From an uncultured Dehalococcoidia bacterium (GTDB lineage: Bacteria; Chloroflexota; Dehalococcoidia; Lucifugimonadales; CATOSD01), in NCBI GenBank assembly GCA_951812395.1, contig CATOSD010000001.1, positions 1,275,108 to 1,339,107 of the forward strand: DNA of 64,000 nt. Reading direction: 5' to 3'. The notes beneath the pieces are model-generated. The model was not told the origin of the DNA. It did not search any database and worked only from the letters and a program-made list of their open reading frames with translations. A program made the translations under genes and the position numbers. How positions within the stretch are numbered: the stretch's first letter is position 1; every line of letters begins with the position of its first letter. Of this stretch, positions 43,148-52,191 are shown one piece after another.

Positions 43148-45180
43148 GCCGGAGCCGAGCGGCTATGGCGGGATTATCCACGAAGGGCACGAAGAGACAC
43201 GAAGTGGAGAGGGGACTGGCGCGGCTCTTTGACCCGCATCCTCCGGCTGGCTGAGGGCAGGCTCATAGTTTCCCACCGTCAAGGGCTGGCAAGGGTAGGC
43301 ATTTGGGGATTACGGGAGTAGACTCGCGTTCTTCACCCCCATCCTAACCTTCCCCCTGCGAGGGGGAAGGGACGATTTGGAAGGCTCACACCTGGGACAT
43401 ACGCCTGTCAGCCCATCAAGGGGGAAGGGACTTGGTGGCGGGGGGCGGGCGTGAATCCTGCCCGTACTAAGCGGCGGCGTGGCAATGGCGACCGCTTTAG
43501 ATTCCTCGGCTGCGCTGCGCTCCGCTCGGAATGACATGTGAGGAGAGGGTTGCGCTCCGCTCGGAATGGCACCGAAAGGGGGCGCTCGGAATGACAGGGA
43601 AGGGGGCACTCTGCTCGGAATGGCACCAAAAGGGGGCGCTCGGCTCTAAAAGGTAGAGATTGGGGCGCTCGGTTTGATGGGCAATGGCAGCCGCTTTGGA
43701 TTCCTCGGCTGCGCTGCGCTCCGCTCGGAATGACAGGGAAGGGGGCGCTCGGCTCTAAAGAGTAGAGATTGGGGCGCTCGGTTTGACGGGCAATGGCAGG
43801 GGCTTTAGATTCCTCGGCTGCGCTGCGCTCCGCTCGGAATGACATGTGAGGAGAGGGGTGCGCTCCGCTCGGAATGGCACCGAAAGGGGGCGCTCGGCTC
43901 TAAAGAGTAGAGATTGGGGCGCTCGGTTTGACGGGCAATGGCAGGGGCTTTAGATTCCTCGGCTGCGCTGCGCTCCGCTCGGAATGACACCGAAAGGGGG
44001 CGCTCGGCTCTAAAAGGTAGAGATTGGGGCGCTCGGTTTGACGGGCAATGGCGACCGCTTTAGATTCCTCGGCTGCGCTGCGCTCCGCTCGGAATGACAT
44101 GTGAGGAGAGGGCTGTGCTCCGCTCGGAATGACACGTGAGGATAGGGCTGCGCTCCGCTCGGAATGGCACCGAAAGGGGGCGCTCGGCTCTAAAGAGTAG
44201 AGATTGGGGCGCTCGGTTTGACGGGCAATGGCAGGGGCTTTAGATTCCTCGGCTGCGCTGCGCTCCGCTCGGAATGACACGTGAGGAGAGGGCTGCGCTC
44301 CGCTCGGAATGGCACCGAAAGGGGGCGCTCGGCTCTAAAGAGTAGAGATTGGGGCGCTCGGTTTGACGGGCAATGGCAGGGGCTTTAGATTCCTCGGCTG
44401 CGCTGCGCTCCGCTCGGAATGACATGTGAGGAGAGGGCTGTGCTCCGCTCGGAATGGCACCGAAAGGGGGCGCTCGGCTCTAAAGAGTAGAGATTGGGGC
44501 GCTCGGTTTGACGGGCAATGGCAGCCGCTTTAGATTCCTCGGCTGCGCTGCGCTCCGCTCGGAATGACATGTGAGGAGAGGGCTGCGCTCCGCTCGGAAT
44601 GACACCGAAAGGGGGCGCTCGGCTCCAAAAGGTAGAGATTGGGGCGCTCGGTTTGACGGGCAATGGCAGGGGCTTTAGATTCCTCGGCTGCGCTGCGCTC
44701 CGCTCGGAATGACATGTGAGGAGAGGGCTGCGCTCCGCTCGGAATGACACGAACAGGGGCGCTCGGCTCTAAAAAGTAGAGATTGGGGCGCTCGGTTTGA
44801 TGGGCAATGGCAGGGGCTTTAGATTCCTCGGCTGCGCTGCGCTCCGCTCGGAATGACATGTGAGGAGAGGGGTGCGCTCCGCTCGGAATGACACCGAAAG
44901 GGGGCGCTCGGCTCTAAAGAGTAGAGATTGGGGCGCTCGGTTTGATAGGCAATGGCAGGGGCTTTAGATTCCTCGGCTGCGCTGCGCTCCGCTCGGAATG
45001 ACATGTGAGGAGAGGGGTGCGCTCCGCTCGGAATGACACCGAAAGGGGGCGCTCGGTTTGATAGGCAATGGCAGGGGCTTTAGATTCCTCGGCTGCGCTG
45101 CGCTCCGCTCGGAATGACATGTGAGGAGAGGGCTGCGCTCCGCTCGGAATGACACGAACAGGGGCACTCGGAATGGCGAG
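43148..45180. repeat. Large repeat array: 12 copies of the ATTCC...GGAAT repeat, modal period 145 bp
   Basis: Begins with GGATTATCCACGAAGGGCAC (43172) and one GGGGGAAGG unit with its right extension (43339-43430). Then the core ATTCCTCGGCTGCGCTGCGC-TCCGCTCGGAATGACA starts at 43501, 43700, 43809, 43954, 44064, 44244, 44389, 44534, 44679, 44823, 44968 and 45084. Six of the eleven intervals are 144-145 bp. Between cores lie GTGAGGAGAGGGCTGCGCTC and AGTAGAGATTGGGGCGCTCG modules. Minus-strand frames stay open across it but encode only the repeat. Confidence 0.92.
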
Positions 45181-45190
45181 GGAATAAGCT

Positions 45191-47242
45191 ATGGGCTATA
45201 GGCTGGGGGTTGACGTTGGGGGGACGTTTACGGACCTGGCGCTTTACGACGCCGACGGGAACCGGCTGGAGTTCGCGAAGACGCCTTCGACGCCGGAAAA
45301 CCAGGCGGTGGGAGTGGCCGCGGGGATAGCGGAACTGGCGGCTCGGTACGGCGTCGGGGCTGAGCAGGTCGAGTTTTTCATTCACGGCACGACGGTGGCC
45401 ACGAACACGCTGCTGGAGCGTAAGGGCGCGTCGACGGCGCTGGTGGTGACAGCCGGCTTTCGGGACGTGCTGCAGATAGGGCGGCAGGAGCGGCCCAGCC
45501 TGTACGACTGGCGGATACGGCGTCCGGAGCCGCTTGCGCCGCGGCGGCTGCGCTTCGAGGTGGAGGAGCGTGTCCTGTACACGGGAGAGGTGCTGACGCC
45601 GCTGACCGGCGCGGAGATCGACCGGGTGGTGGCGGAGCTAGCGGGCGCGGGAGTGGACGCCATAGCCGTGTGTCTGCTGCATTCCTACGCGAACCCCGAG
45701 CACGAGCGGGCGTTGGGCGAGGCGCTGCGGCGGTCGCTGTCCGGCGTCACCGTGGCGCTGTCCCACGAGGTGCTTCCCGAGTTCAAAGAGTACGAGCGGA
45801 TGAGCACGACCGCGATCAACGCCTACGTGGCGCCGGTGATGGAGCGGTACCTGCGGCGGCTGGAGCATACCATCGCCGACGCGGGGCTGAGGTCTGAGCT
45901 GTACATCATGCAGTCGAACGGCGGGACTATGGGCGTGGAGACGGCTATCGAACGGCCCGTACACACGATAATGTCGGGTCCGGCGGCGGGGGTCATCGGG
46001 GCGGCGGCGATAGCACGGCAGGCGGGGGAGGCGAACGCGATCTCCATCGACATGGGGGGCACGAGCTTTGACGTGTCGCTGTGCTATCAGGGCGAGGTGC
46101 GCCAGACGCAGGAGAGCGAGATAGAGCGTCTGCCGATCCGGGTGCCGATGGTGGACGTGCACACGCTGGGCGCCGGTGGTGGGAGCATCGCATGGATCGA
46201 CGCGGGCGGCGCGCTGCGGGTGGGGCCGCAGAGCGCGGGGGCCGCGCCAGGGCCGGCGTGCTACGGCAGCGGGGGCACGGAGGCGACGGTGACGGACGCG
46301 AACGTTGTGCTGGGAAGGCTTGGGGAGTCGGGGCTGCTGGGGGGCGCTATGCCGCTGGACGCGGCGCTGGCGCGGAGGGCGGTGCGGGAGCGGATCGCTG
46401 AGCCGCTGGGCATCGGCGTGGAGGCGGCTGCGGAGGGGATCGTGCAGGTGGTGAACGCGAGCATGGTGAAGGGCATCCGTGTGGTGTCGGTGTCCAAGGG
46501 GTACGACCCGCGGGAGTTCTGCCTGGTGGCGTTCGGGGGCGCGGGTCCGCTGCACGTGTCGGAGCTTGCGGAGGAGATGGACATTCCGCGGGTGCTGGCG
46601 CCGGTTGCGCCGGGGGTGACGTCGGCGCTGGGGCTGCTTGTGTCGGACCTGCGGCACGACTTCGCGCGAACGGTGCTGCGGCCGGGGAGCGAGATTTCGC
46701 CGGAGGAGCTGACGGGGTGGTTCGAGCGGATGGAGCGGCAGGCGCTGGAGCAGATGGAGCGCGAGGGGGCGCCGGCGGAGCGGGTGACGCTGGCGCGAAC
46801 GGTGGACGCGCGGTACGTGGGGCAGGGGTACGAGCTGCAGGCGCCAGCGGCCGCGGGGGAGTTTGCGCAGGGCGACGTTGACGAGATCACGGTGCGATTC
46901 CACGAGGCTCACGATCGGAGCTACGGATACGCGATACGGGACAACTCGGTGGAGGTGGTGAACGTGCGGGTGTCGGCGGTGGCGGCGATGCCGCGTCCGG
47001 ACCTGGTGCGTCGGGTGCCGGCGGCGGAGGGGGACGCGTCGCGTGCGCTGACGGGGACGCGGCGGGTGTACTTCCGCAGCGAGGCGGTGGAGACGCGGGT
47101 GTACGAGCGGGCGCGGCTGGGGCCGGGGGACAGGCTTGCGGGGCCGGCGATCGTGGAGCAGCTAGACTCGACGACGGTGGTGTGGCCGGGGCAGTGGGCG
47201 CGAGTGGACGAGGCGCTGAACCTGGTGTTGACGCGGGGGTGA
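45191..47242 (+). CDS. hyuA: Hydantoinase/oxoprolinase subunit A
   Basis: A 683-residue protein of the acetone carboxylase/hydantoinase/oxoprolinase family. MGYRLGVDVGGTFTDLALYD is the actin-like phosphate-1 motif (DVGGTFTD), HGTTVATNTLLERKGA the second, and SIDMGGTSFDVSLCYQGEV the third, so ATP binding is expected. VNASMVKGIRVVSVSKGYDP and FGGAGPLHVSELAEEMDIPR are also diagnostic. The C-terminus PAIVEQLDSTTVVWPGQWAR is typical. It hydrolyses a cyclic amide (hydantoin, 5-oxoproline or similar) with ATP together with HyuB. Its partner lies 1.5 kb downstream, beyond a kinase gene and repeats. Confidence 0.92.
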   Translation: MGYRLGVDVGGTFTDLALYDADGNRLEFAKTPSTPENQAVGVAAGIAELAARYGVGAEQVEFFIHGTTVATNTLLERKGASTALVVTAGFRDVLQIGRQERPSLYDWRIRRPEPLAPRRLRFEVEERVLYTGEVLTPLTGAEIDRVVAELAGAGVDAIAVCLLHSYANPEHERALGEALRRSLSGVTVALSHEVLPEFKEYERMSTTAINAYVAPVMERYLRRLEHTIADAGLRSELYIMQSNGGTMGVETAIERPVHTIMSGPAAGVIGAAAIARQAGEANAISIDMGGTSFDVSLCYQGEVRQTQESEIERLPIRVPMVDVHTLGAGGGSIAWIDAGGALRVGPQSAGAAPGPACYGSGGTEATVTDANVVLGRLGESGLLGGAMPLDAALARRAVRERIAEPLGIGVEAAAEGIVQVVNASMVKGIRVVSVSKGYDPREFCLVAFGGAGPLHVSELAEEMDIPRVLAPVAPGVTSALGLLVSDLRHDFARTVLRPGSEISPEELTGWFERMERQALEQMEREGAPAERVTLARTVDARYVGQGYELQAPAAAGEFAQGDVDEITVRFHEAHDRSYGYAIRDNSVEVVNVRVSAVAAMPRPDLVRRVPAAEGDASRALTGTRRVYFRSEAVETRVYERARLGPGDRLAGPAIVEQLDSTTVVWPGQWARVDEALNLVLTRG

Positions 47243-47400
47243 CGGCGGGGGGCTTTAGATTCCTCGGCTGCGCTCGGAATGGCAGGGATCATCAAGGGCG
47301 ACGGGCGGGTCGGAGACCGTGGCTTTAGAATCCTCGGCTGCGCTCGGAATGGCAGGGATCATCAAGGGGGAAGGGACTGGGTGGCGGTGAGGACTGTCCG
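47243..47400. repeat. Two short ATTCC...GGAAT repeats
   Basis: Two units of GCTTTAGATTCCTCGGCTGC-GCTCGGAATGGCAGGGATCA (about 47252-47292 and 47321-47361) followed by AGGGGGAAGGGACTG. They lie between HyuA and the P-loop kinase gene. Confidence 0.8.
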
Positions 47401-47429
47401 TTCTGGGTCGGTTCACGGGGGAGGAGCGA

Positions 47430-48017
47430 ATGTCGACTGAGTTGGCGCATGTCTCGCGGCTGTTCTCATTAGGTGGAATGAGCGAGTGTGGTAAGAGCGA
47501 GGCCGGCAGATTCTTTGCTGACAGGGGCGTTGAGAGGCTGAAGATCGCACGCTTCATCGAAGTCATAGCTTCGTCCCGTGGGTACGATATGAGCGGCGAC
47601 GCATTTACCGATCACCTCTTCGAGGTCGATGCTGACGGAACTCTCGCTGAATTTGTGAAGTTGGTTGGGTCCCACATGAGAAGACTAGGCCTTAGATATG
47701 CGTCGTTGGAGAGCATGTACAGAGTCCCGATGGCAACGTATCTGAAGGCAGTGTTGGATAATCGGATGATCAACATCTATATTGACGCTCCGTTCGATGT
47801 GCGCGTGGAGCGGGAGTGGGCAAAACTGGGTAAGGACGCATCTGTTAAGGACGTTGAAGGGCAGGTTGCCGAGAAAGACGAGATGAAGACCAGGATCGGC
47901 GTCCCTCAGCTTCGAGATTTTGCGGACATCATCATCGACAACTCGGGCACGTTGGAAGAGTACCATCTTCGCCTGGGCGACATCGTGATGGAGTATTGTG
48001 GGGACGTTCGCAGTTAG
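47430..48017 (+). CDS. P-loop nucleoside/dephospho-CoA-kinase-like protein
   Basis: A 195-residue protein. ATG 47430 follows GGAGGAG. A Walker A motif GMSECGKS lies at residues 16-23. INIYIDAPFDVRVEREWAKL supplies an Arg-rich lid-like region, and VAEKDEMKTRIGVPQLRDFA, DIIIDNSGTLEEYHLRL resembles the end of dephospho-CoA kinases and adenylate-kinase-like proteins. Substrate not known. Base composition is clearly lower in GC than HyuA and HyuB, which flank it, and codon use differs (many A/T-ending codons), so it probably arrived by transfer and now separates the hyu pair. Confidence 0.75.
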   Translation: MSTELAHVSRLFSLGGMSECGKSEAGRFFADRGVERLKIARFIEVIASSRGYDMSGDAFTDHLFEVDADGTLAEFVKLVGSHMRRLGLRYASLESMYRVPMATYLKAVLDNRMINIYIDAPFDVRVEREWAKLGKDASVKDVEGQVAEKDEMKTRIGVPQLRDFADIIIDNSGTLEEYHLRLGDIVMEYCGDVRS

Positions 48018-48720
48018 GCGGCTGGGTCGAGGAAAGGGAATGCCCGGGGTGGTCGAGGGCAGCGGCCTCTCACGCCCATCCTAACCCGTTCGACAAGCTC
48101 AGGGCAGGCTCTTCAGCCATCAAGGGGAAAGGGACTGAGTTTGCTGCCGGGGCGGGATGACGTTGAGAAACGGAGACGGTCTTGCCGGCAGAGGCTTTAG
48201 ATTCCTCGGCTGCGCTCGGAATGGCAGGATGGGCGCGGGCGCGGGAATGGCAGGGACCATCAAGGGGGAAGGGACTCAGATGAGGCGGGCGGGTCGGAGA
48301 CCGTGGCTTAAGATTCCTCGGCTGCGCTCGGAATGACGTGAGCGTGTACGCGGGGAAGGGACTCTTGAGGTGGGCGGGCAAGAGGCCCGCCACTACGATG
48401 ATGAGTGGAGATGACCGTTGTGTGTGGGCGCGTTCACGCCCATGCTAGCTTTTCCTCTGCGAGGGGGAAGGGGTAGGTGTCGGGAGTGCCAGGGGGTGTG
48501 CCTGGGAACGTGACCCCCATCCCCGCATCGAGTACGGGGCAGGCTCTACCGCCTGCGAGGGGGAAGGAACTGGGCGGCGCGAGTGGCGCCCCATGCTGAG
48601 CTTCCGCCTGCGAGGGGGAAGGGACTCTAGATTCCTCGGCTGCGCTCGGAATGACGTGAGCGTGTACGCGGGGAAGGGACTCTTGAGGCGGGCGGGCAAG
48701 AGGCCCGCCGCTACAGCGTG
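48018..48720. repeat. Mixed repeat region between kinase and HyuB genes
   Basis: Holds CCCGTTCGACAAGCTCAGGG (48085), GATTCCTCGGCTGCGCTCGG units (48199, 48313, 48631), degenerate GGGGGAAGG hairpins (48440-48475, 48510-48570, 48590-48625) and the palindrome GGGCGGGCAAGAGGCCCGCC twice (48372 and 48689). The block GATTCCTCGGCTGCGCTCGG...GGGAAGGGACTCTTGAGG occurs twice (48313-48372 and 48631-48690). No gene. Confidence 0.85.
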
Positions 48721-48747
48721 TCGAGATGGAAAGGAGCGTCGGACATC

Positions 48748-50550
48748 ATGATGGGACAGCGGGGATTTGATCCGATTACGCTTGAGGTGATGCGGAACGG
48801 GTTTTACTCGATTGCGGATGAGATGGTGGCGGCGCTGATCCGGGCGAGTTACTCGACGAATATCAAGGACAGGCGGGATACGTCGGGGGCTATCTACACG
48901 GGCAAGGGCGAGGTGGTGGTAGTGGCGCAGAGCGAGATCGGGACGCCGGTGCACCTGGGGACGATGCACTCGGCGGTGCTGACGGCGATGGAGCAGTACC
49001 CGTTCGAGGAGCTGGAGCCGGGGGACGCGCTGGCGCTGAACACGCCGTATCCGGCGGGGCCGGGGCATCTGAACGACTTGGCGCTGATATCGCCGGTGTT
49101 CCATGACGGAGAGCTGATCGCGATTGCGGCGAATCAGGCGCACCACGTGGACATGGGCGGGTTCGCTCCGGGGTCGATGCCGTTCGGGGTGACGGAGATT
49201 TTTCAGGAGGGGTTGCAGATCCCCACTGTCAGGCTGTTTCGCAAGGGGGAGCTGGTGCGGGACCTGTGGGCGATCATCTCGCAGAACGTGCGGCCGCAGA
49301 AGGAGGTGCGCGGCGACCTGCTGGCGCAGTACGCGGCCAACAACGTGGCAGAGCGGCGGCTGGGCGGGCTGGCGTCCCGGTACGGCGTGGAGGTGGTGCG
49401 AAGGTACCTGGGAGAGATGCTGGACTACTCGGAGCGTCGGATGAGGGCGGCGCTGGCGCAGATACCGGAGGGGGTGTACACGTTCGAGGATGTTGTGGAG
49501 GGGGACGGGATCACGGAGGACCCGATCACGATTCGGGTGGAGCTTCGGGCGAATGGGGACTCGCTGGTGGCGGACTTCACGTCGACGGACGACGCCTGCC
49601 AGGGTCCGCTGAACTGCCGGTGGCCGTCGGTGGCGGCGTGCGTGTACTACGTGCTGAAGGCGTGCCTGGACCCGGAGCTGCCGCCGAACGCGGGGGCGTA
49701 TCGTCCCATCGACGTGAGGGTGCGGGACGGCAGCCTGCTGTCGGCGCGTTATCCGACGGCGGTGTGCAACGCGAACATCATCACGACGCAGCGGATTACG
49801 GACGTGCTGCTGGGGGCGCTGGCGGACGTGATCCCGGAGCGGGTGATCGCGGCGTGCTCGGGGACGATGAATCTGCTGAACATCGGGGGGATCGACCCGC
49901 GGAACGGCATCTACTACAACTTCGTGGAGACGTACGCGGGCGGCCAAGGGGCGATGTTCGACTCAGACGGGATGGACGCGGTGCAGAACCACATGACGAA
50001 CACTCGGAATGCACCGGTGGAGTCGATTGAGCTGGCGTACCCGCTGCTGGTGGAGTCTTACGGGCTGGTGGCGGACAGCGAGGGGGCAGGCAAGCATCGC
50101 GGGGGCGTGGGCATACAGCGGAGCCTGCGGGTGATGGGGCGGAGCGCGACGCTGACGCTGAGCTCGGACCGGGAGCGAGTTGGGCCGTGGGGTCTGTTCG
50201 GGGGGGAGGACGCGAGGCCGTCGGCGTGCTACGTGCGGTCGCCGGAGGATGGGGCGGGTGGCGCGGAGGCGAGGCGGCTGCCGTGCAAGATAACGACGTC
50301 GGTGCCGGAGGGTCACACGATCGTGACGCGGACGCCGGGCGGGGGCGGCTGGGGCGACCCGCGCGAACGGGACCCGCGAGAGGTGGCGGCGGACGTGCGG
50401 GAGGGGTACATCACGGCGGAGAGGGCGCGGGAGGTGTACGGGGTGGCGGTGGACGCGCGGACGGGGGAGGTGGATGAGGTGGGGACGGCGGGGTTGCGGG
50501 GGGGCGCGAAGGGGGAGGGTTCGGGGCTGAACGTTCAAACCGAGGGATAG
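48748..50550 (+). CDS. hyuB: Hydantoinase/oxoprolinase subunit B
   Basis: A 600-residue protein. ATG 48748 is used, with AAGGAG (48731-48736) 11 bases upstream; a second Met follows at once. FDPITLEVMRNGFYSIADEM, ASYSTNIKDRRDTSGAIYTG, HLGTMHSAVLTAME, LNTPYPAGPGHLNDLALISP and ANQAHHVDMGGFAPGSMPFG (probable metal site: His, His, Asp) are the HyuB landmarks. The C-terminal GGGGWGDPRERDPREVAADV is also typical. With HyuA it opens a cyclic imide or amide. The gene is in the same direction as hyuA but not adjacent. Confidence 0.92.
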   Translation: MMGQRGFDPITLEVMRNGFYSIADEMVAALIRASYSTNIKDRRDTSGAIYTGKGEVVVVAQSEIGTPVHLGTMHSAVLTAMEQYPFEELEPGDALALNTPYPAGPGHLNDLALISPVFHDGELIAIAANQAHHVDMGGFAPGSMPFGVTEIFQEGLQIPTVRLFRKGELVRDLWAIISQNVRPQKEVRGDLLAQYAANNVAERRLGGLASRYGVEVVRRYLGEMLDYSERRMRAALAQIPEGVYTFEDVVEGDGITEDPITIRVELRANGDSLVADFTSTDDACQGPLNCRWPSVAACVYYVLKACLDPELPPNAGAYRPIDVRVRDGSLLSARYPTAVCNANIITTQRITDVLLGALADVIPERVIAACSGTMNLLNIGGIDPRNGIYYNFVETYAGGQGAMFDSDGMDAVQNHMTNTRNAPVESIELAYPLLVESYGLVADSEGAGKHRGGVGIQRSLRVMGRSATLTLSSDRERVGPWGLFGGEDARPSACYVRSPEDGAGGAEARRLPCKITTSVPEGHTIVTRTPGGGGWGDPRERDPREVAADVREGYITAERAREVYGVAVDARTGEVDEVGTAGLRGGAKGEGSGLNVQTEG

Positions 50551-50843
50551 CTGGAACTCTAAATGGAAATGAAATGTTCGAGTCTAATCAGGTGACCCAA
50601 GGCGTACCGATCTGCGAGCTTTTCGCTGGGAGGTCTCAATCTGAGGAGTCGGTCAGTCGCCCACCGTGGCAGACTCCTAGGAAGCTCCGGCCCACTGGGT
50701 TGGAGGCTCTTCCATTCTCTCGGATGGTTCCACCGTCCCGCCAACCGGTGAGGGCTGGTTTCCACCCGCCCTGTTAAGGCAAACAGGACCCGATTTTACC
50801 TGAAGGTGGTCCAGCGCCGTTACGGTAATGAGCATCCACGTCA
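50551..50843. other. Non-coding start of the low-GC accessory region
   Basis: About 290 bases with no credible gene and a clear drop in GC after HyuB. The only structure seen is a small hairpin CCTGTT-AAGGCA-AACAGG (50770-50787) followed by ACCCGATTTT, which may be a weak terminator. Confidence 0.5.
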
Positions 50844-50873
50844 TTGACCAGGCTCCATCTGAAAATGTAGCAT
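50844..50873 (+). promoter_or_regulatory. Promoter of the TIR-membrane protein operon
   Basis: TTGACC (50844-50849), 18-base spacer, TAGCAT (50868-50873). It gives a short leader of about 23 bases to ATG 50903 and argues against the earlier ATG at 50828 as start. Confidence 0.6.
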
Positions 50874-50902
50874 CGAAGGGTAAGCATTGCTGGGAGACAC
50901 CC

Positions 50903-51313
50903 ATGAAGACGTACAATCTGTTCATCAGCCACTCGTGGAACTACACTGATGAGTACGATCGACTTACCAATCTGCTAAGTGAAAGAGGCTATTTCGCATT
51001 CAGAGACTACTCGGTTCCCCGAGATGACCCGATTCACGGAGCAGGCACAGAGGCACAGTTACGCCAAGCAATCCGTAATCAGATGACGCCGTGTCACGTC
51101 GTTCTCATTCTGGCCGGAGTCTACGCCACCTACAGTAAGTGGATAAATATAGAGATTGAATTGGCTGAGAAAGGATTCGCCTATGCAAAGCCCATCGTTG
51201 CCATAAGACCGTGGGGTAGCCAACGAATATCCAAGCGAGTTAGGTTGGCCGCCGATAGAATCGTTGGGTGGAACACAGAGAGCGTGGTGGAGGCAATCAG
51301 GGACCTCGCATGA
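50903..51313 (+). CDS. TIR-like domain protein (DUF1863/ThsB-like)
   Basis: A 136-residue single-domain protein. ATG 50903 follows GGGAG (50892-50896). It starts MKTYNLFISHSWNYTDEYDR (strand A and box 1), has RDYSVPRDDPIHGAGTEAQL then RQAIRNQMTPCHVVLILAGV, and YSKWINIEIELAEKGF then KPIVAIRPWGSQ. This is the TIR-like fold of the MTH538/DUF1863 type to which Thoeris ThsB belongs; the Glu of NIEIELA lies where TIR NADases carry their catalytic Glu. By family it may make an NAD-derived signal. It overlaps the next gene by ATGA (51310-51313). It is small, with no other domain. Confidence 0.85.
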   Translation: MKTYNLFISHSWNYTDEYDRLTNLLSERGYFAFRDYSVPRDDPIHGAGTEAQLRQAIRNQMTPCHVVLILAGVYATYSKWINIEIELAEKGFAYAKPIVAIRPWGSQRISKRVRLAADRIVGWNTESVVEAIRDLA

Positions 51314-51765
51314 CTGCTAATTCAGAGCAGGACCAACTTCTGGATATCTACAAGCTCCATGCTGAACTGGCCGATAGAGTAAGCCAGAGACGCGAAGGTA
51401 CGAACCGCCTATACGTGAGTTTACATGTAGGGCTAGTTGTATTCATCGCTGCCCTACTGAGGTTCGGGTTTGGAGATGCACCCGAGCGTCTGGTGCTAGG
51501 CACGGTTGGAGGCGTTGGAGCTCTGTTGTCTGTTTCGTGGTTCGTGGTAATCCGCTCTTACCGCCAACTCAATACAGAGAAATTCCGAGTGCTGCACGAA
51601 TTGGAAAAGCGGCTCCCTTATCAGTTTTTCACCCTGGAGTGGGACCCAGAGGCAAAGGGAGAAAAAAGCAACCGCTACTGGAAGCTGACACACGTTGAAG
51701 TGACTTTGCCAGTCATCTTCTTCGCAGTGTTCTTAGCACTTATTGTCTATTCGGTTCTCAAATGA
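51310..51765 (+). CDS. Small membrane protein coupled to the TIR-like gene (RipA-like)
   Basis: A 151-residue protein beginning at ATG 51310 inside the TIR stop region (ATGA overlap), so translation is coupled. A soluble N-terminus DQLLDIYKLHAELADRVSQR precedes TM1 (RLYVSLHVGLVVFIAALLRF, about 34-54), TM2 (LVLGTVGGVGALLSVSWFVV, about 62-82) and, after a polar stretch RQLNTEKFRVLHELEKRLPY, TM3 (LPVIFFAVFLALIVYSVLK, about 132-150). It resembles small proteins annotated as RipA-like octameric membrane proteins (from memory). As the only partner of a TIR protein it may be a membrane-acting effector. Confidence 0.8.
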   Translation: MTANSEQDQLLDIYKLHAELADRVSQRREGTNRLYVSLHVGLVVFIAALLRFGFGDAPERLVLGTVGGVGALLSVSWFVVIRSYRQLNTEKFRVLHELEKRLPYQFFTLEWDPEAKGEKSNRYWKLTHVEVTLPVIFFAVFLALIVYSVLK

Positions 51766-51799
51766 GGCCACTGATTACCGATTGCGCCGTCTATGCGCG

Positions 51800-52186
51800 C
51801 TATCCCTGAGTCCTAACCTCGTCTAGCTTCTTGTTGATTATCTTCCACTTCCACCGAATCGGCTTATCAAGACCATGCACCCCGGTATATGTTCTCCTTT
51901 GAGGCACGATCTGAACGATCGGCTTCCTTAGCTGTCGGGCAATGTCGATTTCGGTTTCGACTCCCGGCGCGTTGTGCGTGTCCTGACCCACTAGTACGAT
52001 GACAACATCGCATCCCCGAATCGCAGACCTTGCTCTATCTTTCCATTCCTCGGTCGGGTACGCTTCGTTAAGGGAGAAGCTGACGACTCGGTGCGGCGAA
52101 AGATCCTTGGCTTGCGTGAAGAACTGGTTCTTGAGTTCGTAATCCTTGTCGAACTCAAAGCTCACGAATATCCTCAAGCTGGACAT
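51800..52186 (-). CDS. Second TIR-like domain protein (DUF1863 type)
   Basis: A 128-residue protein. ATG 52186 (MSSLRIFVSFEFDKDYELKN) lies 5 bases after the preceding gene's stop, with GAGGAC 9 bases upstream inside that gene. RARSAIRGCDVVIVLVGQDT and APGVETEIDIARQLRKPIVQ are classical DUF1863/ThsB segments, with Glu in VETEIDIA. It differs strongly from the TIR-like protein at 50903 and is convergent with that operon, with 34 bases between the ends. It is the last gene of a three-gene minus-strand operon. Function is probably defence-related by family. Confidence 0.83.
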   Translation of the reverse strand: MSSLRIFVSFEFDKDYELKNQFFTQAKDLSPHRVVSFSLNEAYPTEEWKDRARSAIRGCDVVIVLVGQDTHNAPGVETEIDIARQLRKPIVQIVPQRRTYTGVHGLDKPIRWKWKIINKKLDEVRTQG

Positions 52187-52191
52187 AGCGT

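Noticed and set aside
43501..45120. Possible CRISPR array
   Set aside because: Spacing is regular (145 bp), but the repeats are composite, the spacers are themselves repeated, and no cas gene is present.
43310..45385. Overlapping minus-strand frames encoding SFRAERSAAEESKA-type peptides (also at 30.9-32.3 and 60.5-61.7 kb)
   Set aside because: They are translations of the ATTCC...GGAAT repeat itself, recur wherever the repeat does, and have no independent start or conserved protein context.
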